This document shows positions 28,718 through 38,348 of a stretch of DNA of 64,000 nucleotides, in pieces; the stretch's first letter is position 1; each line of letters opens with the position of its first letter. A model generated the notes under the pieces. That model was not told the DNA's origin, did no database searches, and saw only the letters and a program-made list of their open reading frames with translations. The stretch is taken from positions 154,718 through 218,717 of the forward strand of contig CACZZO010000004.1 in NCBI GenBank assembly GCA_902785755.1, written 5' to 3'. Position numbers and translations under genes: made by a program. This DNA comes from an uncultured Bacteroidia bacterium. GTDB lineage: Bacteria > Bacteroidota > Bacteroidia > Bacteroidales > F082.

Positions 28718-29389
28718 ATGAAGAAAGTAGCCTTAACCGCATTGATTGTCCTGATGACCTTTTCGGGGTTCGCCCAAATGTTGGGCAAAACCAAAACCTA
28801 CACCATTAGTCGGACAGCACCCAAATCGAGTGTGGTTGATTTCAGCAACACTTCCGAACCTATCACAGGCACAGTGGTTTATGGCCGCATCGAGGAGAAC
28901 GGCGACACTACTTTAATCGTCTACTTGCCGGAAGTCGACATCGACTTGATGCAACGCTATCTGCAAATCACCGACACCCGCCAAGGCCGCCGATTGGCCA
29001 GTAATGTGAAGAAGGTGTATCCTTACGCCAAACTCGCTGGCGCGAAGATGCAGGAATATGACTCGGTTTTGGCCCATGTAACTGACAAAGTGGAGCGTAA
29101 CCGCCTGATGCGGCAGGCCGAGAAGGAAATCACCGACCAATACACTGCCGAATTGAAAGACCTGACCATTTCGCAAGGCCTTATCCTCATCCGCCTCATC
29201 GACCGCGAAACGGGCAATACTTCCTACCAAGTTGTCCAAGAACTGCGTGGCAAGGTGCGCGCTTTCTTCTACCAAGGCTTTGCTCGGCTTTGGGGCTACA
29301 ACCTGAAGACGGAATACGACCCGCACAACAACCCCGAAGACGACCAAATCGAAACAATTATGACCCTGCTGGAGCGCGGGGTGATTTGA
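28718..29389 (+). CDS. DUF4294 family secreted protein
   Basis: This 223-residue Bacteroidetes-specific protein has a cleavable-type signal peptide (KKVALTALIVLMTFSGFAQ) and the DUF4294 core (IVYLPEVDID, YPYAKLAGAKMQEYD, KDLTISQGLILIRLIDRETG, AFFYQGFARLWGY). The function is unknown; export to the periplasm is likely. Upstream there is a sigma-54-type promoter instead of the common box, and downstream a terminator that overlaps the stop codon, so it is a single-gene transcription unit. Confidence 0.88.
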   Translation: MKKVALTALIVLMTFSGFAQMLGKTKTYTISRTAPKSSVVDFSNTSEPITGTVVYGRIEENGDTTLIVYLPEVDIDLMQRYLQITDTRQGRRLASNVKKVYPYAKLAGAKMQEYDSVLAHVTDKVERNRLMRQAEKEITDQYTAELKDLTISQGLILIRLIDRETGNTSYQVVQELRGKVRAFFYQGFARLWGYNLKTEYDPHNNPEDDQIETIMTLLERGVI

Positions 29390-29413
29390 ACCTGCGACCA
29401 GCAGGTTTTTTTT
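29389..29413 (+). terminator. Rho-independent terminator of the DUF4294 gene
   Basis: A 7-bp stem AACCTGC/GCAGGTT with loop GACCA, followed by T-rich sequence. The left arm begins at the last base of the stop codon. Confidence 0.85.
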
Positions 29414-29443
29414 CGTATCTCGCATGGTAAAAAGGAAAAATGC

Positions 29444-29451
29444 TAATTTTG
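29444..29451 (+). promoter_or_regulatory. -7 box of the AAA/PD-(D/E)XK gene
   Basis: TAATTTTG, an exact TAnnTTTG, 22 nt before the ATG at 29474. Confidence 0.6.
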
Positions 29452-29473
29452 CAGCGTAAAAACCTGTTTCACC

Positions 29474-31057
29474 ATGCTACCCATGAGACTCTACACCGCT
29501 GGCATTGCCGATTTTGAAAGTATCAGAGAAAAAGGCCGCATTTATGTGGATAAGACAGACCTGATTTATAAACTGACTCAGGAATCGAAATTCATCTTTC
29601 TCAGTCGTCCCAGAAGGTTTGGCAAGAGCCTGCTTTGCAGCACCTTGAAATATTACTTCCAAGGCAGGAAGGACTTGTTTGAAGGTTTGGCCATCGCCGA
29701 GTTGGAGAAAGACTGGAAACAATATCCTGTACTGCATTTCGACATGAGCCTATGTAAGAACAAGTGGGAAATGAAGCAGATTGTTGACGAATTGCATAGC
29801 CAGTTGGACATGCATGAGCGACGCTACAAATGGGAAAAGACCGAAGGCTCGCCTGGCAAACGTTTCAAGGATCTGATTCAGCAAGTACATGAGAAAACCG
29901 GTTTGAAGGCTGTTGTCATTTTGGACGAATACGATGCCCCCCTGCTTGATTATCTCCACAAGCCAGAACAACTGACCGAGGTGCGGCGCATCATGCAGGA
30001 GTTCTATCAGGTAGTAAAAGCTTGCGATGCCGATGAGCAGTTCGTGTTCATCACGGGCATCACCAAGTTCAGCCAATTGAGCATCTTCTCCACACTGAAC
30101 AATTTGCGTAACATCTCAATGGAACCTACTTATTCCGCCCTTTGTGGCATCACCAAGAACGAGTTGGTGACGGTGTTCGACGAAGACATTCAACTTTTGG
30201 CCGATGAATACGGTTGTTCCAAGGAAATGATGCTCGACATGCTTAAACTGCAATACGATGGCTACCATTTCGGGAAAAAGTCGGACGACATTTTCAATCC
30301 TTTTAGCCTTATGTACGCCTTTACGAACAAGGATGTCAGTTATTACTGGTTCTCCAGCGGAACGCCCACTTTCCTTTTCGAGTCGATGAAACGCTTCAAC
30401 ACGAATTTGCTGGAACTGGAGCAACTCAAGGTGCCGTCGACGCAATTCGATGTGCCCACCGAGGGCATGACTTCGGCCTTGCCTTTGCTCTATCAGGCGG
30501 GCTACCTCACCATCAAGGGCTATGATTTCAACCGCGACCTCTTCACATTGGATTTCCCCAACGCTGAAGTGAAAGTTGGTTTCATGGAAAACTTTATGAG
30601 CCGCATGATGAACCTCAACCAAGACGCTCGTGGATTTGCCGGCAATTTCTACGCATCCCTTCTTGAGCATGACATTGAAGCTGCATTGAAAGCCATGCAA
30701 GCCTATTTTGCCTCAATCCCTTACCTCGACTTCGGCGAGAAGGATTTGGACGACATCACAAAATACGAAGCCTACTACGAGGTGCTCACCTACGTCGTTT
30801 TCTCCATTTTCAATTGTCGCACCTTTACGCAGGTGAAAGTGGCGCGTGGCCGCACGGATGTGGTCGTGTTTATGCGCGACGCGGTATATGTGATGGAACT
30901 GAAGATGCGCGGATCGTCGCAAGAGGCCCTCGACCAAATCAACTCGAAGGACTATGCCATTCCTTACCAAGCAGAGGGCAAGCCTGTTGTTAAAATTGGT
31001 ATCGCTTTCTCGCAAGAAACCAAGACGGTGTCGGATTGGATAGTGGAGAAAGAATGA
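29474..31057 (+). CDS. AAA-like ATPase with PD-(D/E)XK nuclease domain (DUF1703 type)
   Basis: This 527-residue protein has an N-terminal AAA-like domain (LSRPRRFGKSLL as P-loop, VVILDEYDAPLL as Walker B) and a C-terminal nuclease-like part with GRTDVVV and YVMELKMRGSSQEALDQI, giving the D and ExK of PD-(D/E)XK. These proteins occur in many lineage-specific copies in Bacteroidetes. Their function is unproven; mobile-element or defence links are suspected. Either ATG at 29474 or 29483 could start it; the second gives MRLYTAGIADF, closer to relatives. It has its own promoter and is not in an operon. Confidence 0.88.
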   Translation: MLPMRLYTAGIADFESIREKGRIYVDKTDLIYKLTQESKFIFLSRPRRFGKSLLCSTLKYYFQGRKDLFEGLAIAELEKDWKQYPVLHFDMSLCKNKWEMKQIVDELHSQLDMHERRYKWEKTEGSPGKRFKDLIQQVHEKTGLKAVVILDEYDAPLLDYLHKPEQLTEVRRIMQEFYQVVKACDADEQFVFITGITKFSQLSIFSTLNNLRNISMEPTYSALCGITKNELVTVFDEDIQLLADEYGCSKEMMLDMLKLQYDGYHFGKKSDDIFNPFSLMYAFTNKDVSYYWFSSGTPTFLFESMKRFNTNLLELEQLKVPSTQFDVPTEGMTSALPLLYQAGYLTIKGYDFNRDLFTLDFPNAEVKVGFMENFMSRMMNLNQDARGFAGNFYASLLEHDIEAALKAMQAYFASIPYLDFGEKDLDDITKYEAYYEVLTYVVFSIFNCRTFTQVKVARGRTDVVVFMRDAVYVMELKMRGSSQEALDQINSKDYAIPYQAEGKPVVKIGIAFSQETKTVSDWIVEKE

Positions 31058-31063
31058 GGTTTC

Positions 31064-32488
31064 TTATTTTCCGCGCCCTTGGATAACGATTAAAACCGTG
31101 TAAATCAAAATCTTGATATCTAAGGCAAGGTTCACATTTTCGATGTAAAGCACATCGTATTTCAGGCGTTCCACCATTTCATCCACGTTCTCGGCATAAC
31201 CGTATTTCACCTCGCCCCAACTGGTGATGCCAGGCTTCACCTTCAGCAATAGGCGATAATAAGGTGCCCTTTCCATGATTTTGTCGATGAAATACTGACG
31301 CTCAGGACGATAGCCCACTATCGACATGTCGCCCTTCAGTACGGTCCAGAATTGCGGAATCTCGTCCAAACGCACCTTGCGCATGAACTTGCCGAACTTG
31401 GTGATGCGCGGGTCGTCGTCGCTCGAAAGCATAGGCGTGCCGCTCGATTCGGCATCCACCCTCATGCTGCGGAACTTGGCCATCTTGAATGGCTTGCCGC
31501 CCTTGCCAATGCGCTCCTGCACATAAAAGACAGGCCCTTTCGAGGTGGCTTTCACGATGATGGCGCAGGCCAAAAACACTGGCGAAAGGATAATGAGAGC
31601 GAAGATGGAGGCAACAACATCGAAAACCCGCTTGACTACCCTTTGCCAAACGGGCATCAGTTCGGGCGTGACCTGTACCAAAGGCGCCTGCCAAATGGCT
31701 GACTGCTTTACCGTACCAAACACCAAATCCTGCATGGCGGGGATGATTTTCACATTGGCTTCGGTCGAGTCGACAACCGTGAGCAGCACTTTCATTGTTT
31801 CAATCTCGGAACGCTCAATGGCGATGATGACCTCCTCCACATTTTGTTCCTTCACGATGCGCTCGATGTCGTGATACGAGCCGAGATGGGGCAGAAATTC
31901 ACCCAATTTGTATTCCTTCTTGTCGTAGACATTCAAAAACCCGATGACACGCCTTCCTGAAGGTTTCACCTCCTCCTCAATCTCCTTGAAGATGGCACAA
32001 GCGTTGTCGTTGCTGCCCACAATGAGTGTGTTGAACCCGATTTTCTTGCTCCTAATCCTCGAAATCACCGTTGTGGTGATGAGGAGGCGCGGAATGTAAG
32101 TCATCAGGAACTGGAAAACGAAAAGCGCGATAAACGACTGGTAATAAGACTTATAGGTAGTAACTTCATCGTCAAGGATGACCACGAAAAACAGGACAAC
32201 CACGCCCAAGAGGGTGATAAAAAAGGTCTGTCCCAATTCTTTCAGGCGCGATTTGTAATAGACTTTCTCGTAAGCCCCCGTGACGGCATGAAGGATGAGC
32301 CAACAAATGGGGATGAAGACGATGCCAATCCAGAAACTGGGCGTATTGAACGAATTGGTGACGCGGTCCCAATAATTGATATAGAGGTCTTCGTGCGCCT
32401 TGCGGAAGAAATAGAACAGCGTCCACGCCAGAATGGAAGCAATCCAATCGACGAAGAAATAAACGCAAGCCAGCTTTTTCTTGTTCAT
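31064..32488 (-). CDS. Polyprenyl glycosylphosphotransferase (WcaJ/WbaP-like)
   Basis: This 474-residue protein has four N-terminal membrane helices (about 7-130), a Rossmann-like CoA-binding-type domain (about 140-260), a further membrane segment (about 283-306) and a C-terminal sugar transferase domain with FYVQERIGKGGKPF, KFRSMRVDA, the catalytic RLDEIPQFWTVLKGDMSIVG and KPGITSWGEVKYGY. It starts glycan synthesis on undecaprenyl phosphate. It is the second initiating transferase in the window, of the large polytopic class, unlike the small one at 4238. Its start overlaps the upstream lipoprotein gene by 4 nt. Confidence 0.93.
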   Translation of the reverse strand: MNKKKLACVYFFVDWIASILAWTLFYFFRKAHEDLYINYWDRVTNSFNTPSFWIGIVFIPICWLILHAVTGAYEKVYYKSRLKELGQTFFITLLGVVVLFFVVILDDEVTTYKSYYQSFIALFVFQFLMTYIPRLLITTTVISRIRSKKIGFNTLIVGSNDNACAIFKEIEEEVKPSGRRVIGFLNVYDKKEYKLGEFLPHLGSYHDIERIVKEQNVEEVIIAIERSEIETMKVLLTVVDSTEANVKIIPAMQDLVFGTVKQSAIWQAPLVQVTPELMPVWQRVVKRVFDVVASIFALIILSPVFLACAIIVKATSKGPVFYVQERIGKGGKPFKMAKFRSMRVDAESSGTPMLSSDDDPRITKFGKFMRKVRLDEIPQFWTVLKGDMSIVGYRPERQYFIDKIMERAPYYRLLLKVKPGITSWGEVKYGYAENVDEMVERLKYDVLYIENVNLALDIKILIYTVLIVIQGRGK

Positions 32489-33450
32489 AACTTACGGTAA
32501 AGCAGTTTCAGATTGTCGAAATAATAATAACGCCTTTCGTTGATGGGGTGATAGTAATGGCCATAGAGGGTATCGACACTGGTGGTCAAATCGGAAGTGA
32601 AATAGACTTTGAAATAGTCGGCGGTGTAGTTGTTGTTCATCGTCGGGCCGATATTGATGTAAATCTTGTTCCAGCGTTGCGGCTTGTCGTGTTCCTTGTC
32701 GGTGGGTGTCACCTTGATAAGCGGCCAAGTGGTGAGATGAAAGTCTTTGAAATACTTCACGCCGACAAAAAAGGTATCGTTGCAGCAGTAGTCCATCTCA
32801 AGCATACAATAAACGCCGTTCATGTTTTTGTAGAAATCGAATTCGGTGGCCGTGCTCACAGTGAAATCCATCGAGTCGGGCGGCAATTCCACCTTGCCCG
32901 AAAAGAACGAGGCGACGGAGCAAACTGGCGAATTCCATGCCTCGTTGCCGCTGATGCGGATGATGCTTGTGTCGCTTCCCGGCTCCGCAACCAAGCTGTT
33001 CGCGTTTTCGAAATCCTCCAACCAAGCCACGGTGGTGCCTTCGTCGTGGGAATAATAATTGACCACTGGATTCAGGTTGATGATGCTGTCCTCCACAAGG
33101 TTCAGGCTTTGGTAGACCGTAGGCTTGTAGAAAGGATAAGTGGAATAGGCACCTGTGCGGCCATCCGCCTTGATGCCGCCATAGACGGCCACCTTATGCG
33201 GACCGTTTTTTAAGACGGGGAATGTGGCCGGAAGTTCGTAGCAGCCAATGATTTGGTCATCCACATACACCCAAGCTTCGGTGATTTTGTGGGTTGGAGC
33301 ACCATAAACGGAGTAATCGGTTGCTGGGTCAACCGAGATTTGGTCGATATGGATATAGGCGGGCACCGTTTGCGAGCCTTCAAATTTGTTGCATGAAGCA
33401 AAGGCGAAACAGAAAACCGCAAGAGAAAAAATGGTAGTTTTTCTAAACAT
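32485..33450 (-). CDS. Uncharacterised lipoprotein
   Basis: I do not recognise a named family. The 321-residue product has a lipoprotein signal (FRKTTIFSLAVFCFAFASC) and is otherwise rich in beta-strand-like segments and aromatic residues (for example ITEAWVYVDDQIIGCYELP and YYHPINERRYYYFDN). A calycin- or jelly-roll-like carbohydrate-binding fold is possible but unproven. It is directly upstream of, and overlaps, the glycosylphosphotransferase gene by 4 nt, so a role in surface glycan biology is an inference from context. Confidence 0.65.
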   Translation of the reverse strand: MFRKTTIFSLAVFCFAFASCNKFEGSQTVPAYIHIDQISVDPATDYSVYGAPTHKITEAWVYVDDQIIGCYELPATFPVLKNGPHKVAVYGGIKADGRTGAYSTYPFYKPTVYQSLNLVEDSIINLNPVVNYYSHDEGTTVAWLEDFENANSLVAEPGSDTSIIRISGNEAWNSPVCSVASFFSGKVELPPDSMDFTVSTATEFDFYKNMNGVYCMLEMDYCCNDTFFVGVKYFKDFHLTTWPLIKVTPTDKEHDKPQRWNKIYINIGPTMNNNYTADYFKVYFTSDLTTSVDTLYGHYYHPINERRYYYFDNLKLLYRKL

Positions 33451-33503
33451 AGCGTTAGTTTTTAGGATAACGGAAGCCTTGAGGCAATATTGTGGATGAG
33501 GGT

Positions 33504-34490
33504 TTATTTCTTCACTTTGGCGATGGATTCGTTGACGGAATCGAGGATGCGATAGGCCAATTTCAGCACATTGATGCCGTCGTCGATGGTGACGGCGGGC
33601 GTGGTGTTGTGGACGATGGCGTCGTAGAAACTTTCCAATTCCGTTTGTATGGCGTTAATCGGGTGGATTTCAGGCATTTCGAATGTGATTTGCTTTTCGC
33701 TGCCATCGGCGAGGGTGATGGTGGTCGAAAGCGGGTTGGATTCGTCCACTTCGTCATGGATGCGGAAAATTTCAGCCTTCTTATCGAGGAAGTCGACGGT
33801 GATGTAAGCTCCTTGTTGGAAGATGCGCGTTTTGCGCATGTTCTTCATCGACAGGCGCGAAGCCGTGAGATTGGCCACCGCACCATTCTCAAACTCAATG
33901 CGCACATTGGTAATATCTGGTGTCGGGCTGACGATGCTGACACCGCTCGCGCTGATATGGCTGACCGGTGATTTCACGATGGTAAGCAGGATGTCCAAGT
34001 CGTGTACCATAAGGTCAAGAACCACAGGCACATCCGTTCCACGCGGATTGAACAAGGCCAAGCGATGCGCCTCGATGAAAAGCGGTTCGCCGATGAATGG
34101 TTCCGCTGCAACGAAGGCAGGATTGAACCGCTCCACATGGCCCACTTGCACCTTCACACCTGCTTTGTCGGCCTGTTTTTTCAAGGCGTTGGCCTCTTCG
34201 GGAGTGGCCACGATGGGCTTCTCGATGAAGACATGCTTGCGTTCCCGCAAGACCTTCGAGGCGCACTCAAAATGGCGGATGGTCGGAGTCACAATGTCGA
34301 CCACATCCACCGCATCTATCAGTGCGTCAACGGAATCGAAACGCTTCACCTTCAGTTCTTCCTCCACCTGTTGCGCCGTTTCCTCGGCAGGGTCGAAAAA
34401 CCCGACCAAATCGTATCTCTCTATATGTTTGATGCAGTTCAAGTGGATTTTCCCCAAATGACCTGCGCCTAAGACTCCTATTTTCAGCAT
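33504..34490 (-). CDS. Gfo/Idh/MocA-family oxidoreductase
   Basis: This 328-residue NAD(P)-dependent oxidoreductase has an N-terminal Rossmann fold KIGVLGAGHLGKIHLNCI, the family motif HVFIEKPIVATPEEA containing EKP, and the second-domain VQVGHVERFNPAF. Typical substrates are sugars or nucleotide sugars. I start at MLKIGVLG (34490) because an upstream ATG at 34574 would cross the TAnnTTTG box. It is divergent from pcm. Its substrate is unknown; related proteins act in UDP-sugar pathways for surface glycans. Confidence 0.88.
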   Translation of the reverse strand: MLKIGVLGAGHLGKIHLNCIKHIERYDLVGFFDPAEETAQQVEEELKVKRFDSVDALIDAVDVVDIVTPTIRHFECASKVLRERKHVFIEKPIVATPEEANALKKQADKAGVKVQVGHVERFNPAFVAAEPFIGEPLFIEAHRLALFNPRGTDVPVVLDLMVHDLDILLTIVKSPVSHISASGVSIVSPTPDITNVRIEFENGAVANLTASRLSMKNMRKTRIFQQGAYITVDFLDKKAEIFRIHDEVDESNPLSTTITLADGSEKQITFEMPEIHPINAIQTELESFYDAIVHNTTPAVTIDDGINVLKLAYRILDSVNESIAKVKK

Positions 34491-34505
34491 ATTCCAAAAT
34501 TTCGG

Positions 34506-34513
34506 CAAAAATA
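34506..34513 (-). promoter_or_regulatory. -7 box of the Gfo/Idh/MocA gene
   Basis: The minus strand reads TATTTTTG, 16 nt before the chosen ATG at 34490; this placement supports the shorter start. Confidence 0.6.
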
Positions 34514-34563
34514 GTTCTTTTCTCCTTTGGTTGCGTTGGAAATTAGCGTAATTTCGCGCCGAA

Positions 34564-35232
34564 ATGAACACCATCGCTGAAGATAATTACCGTCACAAAG
34601 GCCTGCGCAAGCAAATGGTCGACCAATTGCGCACCAAGGGCATCACTGATGAGGCTGTGTTGTCGGCCATCAACGAAGTGCCGCGCCACATCTTCCTCGA
34701 CTCGTCTTTTGTGGAATTGGCCTATCAAGACATGGCCTTTCCCATCGGCTCAGGGCAAACCATCTCCCAGCCTTCCACTGTAGCCTTCCAAACCCAACTG
34801 CTGCAAGTCGAAAAAGGCATGAAAGTGCTTGAAATCGGCACAGGCTCAGGCTATCAGGCCTGCGTTTTGGCCGCGATGGGTGCCAAGGTGTTTAGCATCG
34901 AGCGGCAGCGCAACCTCTATTTCAAAACCAAGGAAATCGTGGAGCAACTGCCCTTCCGCGTGAAGACCTTCCTCGGCGACGGTTTCGAAGGCCTGCCCAC
35001 CTATGCGCCTTTCGACCGTATCATTATCACGGCAGGCGCACCGCGCATCCCCGATGCGCTCCTCCAACAAATGAAAATCGACGGCATCATGGTCATCCCC
35101 ATGGACAATGCCGAAGGCGAAGGTCAAACCATGCTGAGAATCACCAAATTGGAGGATGGTTCGCTGAAAAAAGAATCCTTTGGCGATTTCAAGTTTGTGC
35201 CGATGCTGAAGGAGATAGGGAATGATTTGTAA
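34564..35232 (+). CDS. pcm: Protein-L-isoaspartate O-methyltransferase
   Basis: This 222-residue SAM-dependent enzyme shows the PCMT signature: IGSGQTISQPSTVAFQTQLL, the SAM loop VLEIGTGSGYQACVLAAMG and DRIIITAGAPRIPDALL. It methylates isoaspartyl residues in damaged proteins to allow repair. The start ATG follows the near-consensus box TAATTTCG by about 10 nt, so the mRNA leader would be very short. It is followed 67 nt later by porZ. Confidence 0.93.
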   Translation: MNTIAEDNYRHKGLRKQMVDQLRTKGITDEAVLSAINEVPRHIFLDSSFVELAYQDMAFPIGSGQTISQPSTVAFQTQLLQVEKGMKVLEIGTGSGYQACVLAAMGAKVFSIERQRNLYFKTKEIVEQLPFRVKTFLGDGFEGLPTYAPFDRIIITAGAPRIPDALLQQMKIDGIMVIPMDNAEGEGQTMLRITKLEDGSLKKESFGDFKFVPMLKEIGNDL

Positions 35233-35299
35233 AATAAAAAACAGAAAACGGCGTTATCTTTCAGCAAATTCGTATTTTTACCGCCCAAATCTTCATTTT

Positions 35300-37621
35300 A
35301 TGAAAAAACTTAACCTACCTTTATTATTAATAGCCATAATCTTTCCGTTGGCCTCGTTTGCCCAAGACGGTGTTTCCATCGGCAATTGGCGCACACACTT
35401 GCCCTATCAGAAAGTGATTGGCGTTGAGCCAGTTGGCAACAAGATTTATGCCGCCACCGAGTTTGAGTTGTTCTATTACGACACGCAAGACAACTCCATC
35501 AATATCCTCAACAAAATCAATGGTTTGTCGGACATCGGCATCAGCACCATCAATTACAACAAGAGCCAACGCAAACTGTTTGTGGCCTACACCAATGCGA
35601 ATGTCGACCTCATTGACCACGATGGTAACATCAAAAACATGAGTGACATCAAAAACAACAAGAACATTGTGGGCAACAAAAGCATTAATCATGTCTTCTT
35701 CGATGGCGATCTCGCATACGTGGCTTGCGGCTTTGGCATCGTCGTTTTTGACCTGAAGAAAGAAGAAGTAAAGGATACCTATTACATTGGAAACCAGGGC
35801 GATGCTGTGAATGTTACTGATATTGCCATTTTCGATGACAGAATCTATGCTTGCACCGACAACGGCGTTTACTATGCCTCGCTCGACGCCCCGAACTTAG
35901 CCAACTATTCCGCTTGGTTTTTCGATGCGACCTTGATTCATCCCCATTTGCCCTATTCCGAAATGGAGGTTTTCAACGGAAAACTATTTCTGAACTATAC
36001 AGGCGGCTACGAATCGGATACGCTTTTTGTCAACGACGGCAACGAGTGGAGCTATTTCAACAAAGAGGACATCAACGAAAAATTTGAGCTACGTGCCTAC
36101 GACGACTGCTTCGTCATCACTAACCGCTACAATGTGCTAGTTTTTGACCGCGACATGAACCAAACCTACAACATTTTTTCGCCCGGTGGAAGCATCGAGC
36201 CTTGTTCTGCTGCTCTTGACGATAACGGCAATTTTTGGATTGGCGACACTCGTCGTGGTCTTATCAGGAGTTCCGATGGTTGGAACAATATGGACGTGAA
36301 GCCCAACGGTCCTGCCTCGAAGAATGTGTTTGAACTGAAGGCTTGCGACGACCAAGTTTGGATTGCCACGGGAGGTCATGCCGCCAACTGGGGCAAGCGC
36401 TACATGAAAGAGGGTGTGGCTCGTTACGATGGCATGTGGACAATTTTCAATTCCGAAAAAACACCTGAAATGGTTGATTTGTCGGATTTTGTTTGCATCG
36501 CTACCGACCCATTGGACCTTTCTGTTACCTACATCGGAACTTGGGGTTATGGCATACTGAAGTTCAAGGGTGATGATTTGGTCGAAATTTTCAATGCCGA
36601 CAACAGCACCCTTGAGTATTGGGTGAGCGACCCCAGCCTCATCAATATCAGTGGTTTGGCTTTCGACAGCAAAGGCAACCTTTGGGTGGCCAACACGGGT
36701 GCGCCCAACCTACTCTCGATGATGGAACGCAGTGGCACTTGGCACTCCTTCAACCTTGGCGGCAGCCTTAGTGGTAGAGATATTGGAACTTTGTTCATCG
36801 ACCACAACGACTACAAATGGATTCTCACCCGCACGGGCGAGCTTATTGTCTTCAACGACAACGGCACCATCGAAAATACGACCGACGATCAGGTGCAGGT
36901 TTTAAACACTGCCCTCAACAACGGCCATTTGTTAGGCACGGTGAATTGTCTCGCCATTGACCAAAAAGGTGCGGTTTGGATTGGCACCGACAAAGGTCCC
37001 TGCCTGTTCGATGATTCCCGGCAGATTTTCAGCGGCTCTGCTTTTGAAGCCACGCAGAAAAGGGTGCCTCGCAACGACGGTACACTTCAAGACGATGCGC
37101 TTTTCGATGGTTCCAATGTGCTTTCTATGGCCGTGGATGGCGCCAATCAGGTTTGGTTCGGCCTCGAAACGGGTGTCTATCTGATGTCGTTTGAGCAAAA
37201 GCCAAAGCAAGTCCATAATTTCAATGTCGATAACAGCCCCTTGCTCGACAACGCAGTCACTTCTATGGCCATCGACAAGAGCGGCGAGGTGTTTTTCGGC
37301 ACGAGCAACGGCGTGATTTCGTATCGTGGCCAATCCGCTGCCCCCGACCCGGTTGTCAGCGATGTTGTGGCCTATCCCAATCCCGTCAGGCCTGGCTATT
37401 CGGGTTTTGTGGGCATTAAAGGCTTGGCAGCCAATTCGTTGGTGAGGATTACCACGGTTGACGGAGCTTTCGTCAACCAAATGATGTCGGAAGGCGGGCA
37501 GGCCGTTTGGGACTGCACCAACATTAATGGCGAGAAGGTTGGCCCCGGTGTGTATTTCATTTTCGTCAGCACCAAGATGGGTGAAAGCAAGTTTGCCACC
37601 AAGATACTCATCCAAAACTGA
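35300..37621 (+). CDS. porZ: PorZ-like two-propeller protein with T9SS C-terminal domain
   Basis: This 773-residue secreted protein has a signal peptide (KKLNLPLLLIAIIFPLASFA), an N-terminal beta-propeller starting VSIGNWRTHLPYQKVIGVEP, many propeller repeats of the two-component-regulator type (NFWIGDTRRGLIRSSDGWNN, WIGTDKGPCLFDDS), and a C-terminal sorting domain beginning VVAYPNPVRPG and ending FATKILIQN. PorZ is part of the type IX secretion attachment complex that handles A-LPS on cargo. The start at 35300 gives a proper signal peptide. Its stop overlaps the recO start by one base, a known porZ-recO arrangement. Confidence 0.85.
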   Translation: MKKLNLPLLLIAIIFPLASFAQDGVSIGNWRTHLPYQKVIGVEPVGNKIYAATEFELFYYDTQDNSINILNKINGLSDIGISTINYNKSQRKLFVAYTNANVDLIDHDGNIKNMSDIKNNKNIVGNKSINHVFFDGDLAYVACGFGIVVFDLKKEEVKDTYYIGNQGDAVNVTDIAIFDDRIYACTDNGVYYASLDAPNLANYSAWFFDATLIHPHLPYSEMEVFNGKLFLNYTGGYESDTLFVNDGNEWSYFNKEDINEKFELRAYDDCFVITNRYNVLVFDRDMNQTYNIFSPGGSIEPCSAALDDNGNFWIGDTRRGLIRSSDGWNNMDVKPNGPASKNVFELKACDDQVWIATGGHAANWGKRYMKEGVARYDGMWTIFNSEKTPEMVDLSDFVCIATDPLDLSVTYIGTWGYGILKFKGDDLVEIFNADNSTLEYWVSDPSLINISGLAFDSKGNLWVANTGAPNLLSMMERSGTWHSFNLGGSLSGRDIGTLFIDHNDYKWILTRTGELIVFNDNGTIENTTDDQVQVLNTALNNGHLLGTVNCLAIDQKGAVWIGTDKGPCLFDDSRQIFSGSAFEATQKRVPRNDGTLQDDALFDGSNVLSMAVDGANQVWFGLETGVYLMSFEQKPKQVHNFNVDNSPLLDNAVTSMAIDKSGEVFFGTSNGVISYRGQSAAPDPVVSDVVAYPNPVRPGYSGFVGIKGLAANSLVRITTVDGAFVNQMMSEGGQAVWDCTNINGEKVGPGVYFIFVSTKMGESKFATKILIQN

Positions 37622-38346
37622 TGAACGACACGATAGAAGGCGTAGTCCTGCAATCGTTGCGCTATGGCGACACAAGCCTGATTGTGAGGGTGTTTACCCG
37701 AAATTTCGGCCTCAAATCCTATATGGTGAAAGGTGCTTTCAACCGAAACGCGAAAAACCGCGCGGCACTGTTCCAAAGTCTTAACCTTATTGAATATGTG
37801 GAGGCTGGAAGGCCCAACAAAAGCACTTTAGGCTACATGAAGGATGTCCATCTTTCAACCGTTTACCAAAACATTCCCGCAACGATGAACAAAAGGGCCA
37901 TCTTGATGTTTGTCAGTGAATTGCTTTCAAAAACCATCACCGAACAGGAGCAGAATGTCGCCTTGTACGACTTCATCGTCCAATCCTTGAAGTGGCTTGA
38001 TTTGGTGGAATGTGACTATGCCAACTTTCCCTTGTTTTTCACTTTGGAACTCACTCGGCATTTGGGTTTTTATCCCAAAGCCAACCACGAAACAGGTTTC
38101 TGCTTCGACATGATGGAAGGCTCGTTTGCCCGCGATTATCCGCTTCATCCTTATTACTTTGATGCCGAATCTGCAACGCTGCTTGCCCAATTCTTGGGGG
38201 CAGGCATTAACGAATCGTGCCGCCAACCCCTTCGTGTGAGTCAGCGGCGCGATTTATTGGATGGCCTCATTGTTTTCATGCGACTTCATGCCCCAGTGAT
38301 GAAGGATTTCCATTCCCACGAGGTGTTGAAATCGGTGTTAGAATAG
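37621..38346 (+). CDS. recO: DNA repair protein RecO
   Basis: This 241-residue protein has the RecO OB-fold start TIEGVVLQSLRYGDTSLIVRVF and the helical C-terminal domain (FFTLELTRHLGFYP). The zinc-finger cysteines of some RecO proteins are mostly absent. RecO loads RecA on SSB-coated single-stranded DNA in gap repair. It is translationally coupled to porZ (TGATG overlap). It converges with the minus-strand gene at 38349 with no gap for a separate terminator. Confidence 0.92.
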   Translation: MNDTIEGVVLQSLRYGDTSLIVRVFTRNFGLKSYMVKGAFNRNAKNRAALFQSLNLIEYVEAGRPNKSTLGYMKDVHLSTVYQNIPATMNKRAILMFVSELLSKTITEQEQNVALYDFIVQSLKWLDLVECDYANFPLFFTLELTRHLGFYPKANHETGFCFDMMEGSFARDYPLHPYYFDAESATLLAQFLGAGINESCRQPLRVSQRRDLLDGLIVFMRLHAPVMKDFHSHEVLKSVLE

Positions 38347-38348
38347 GG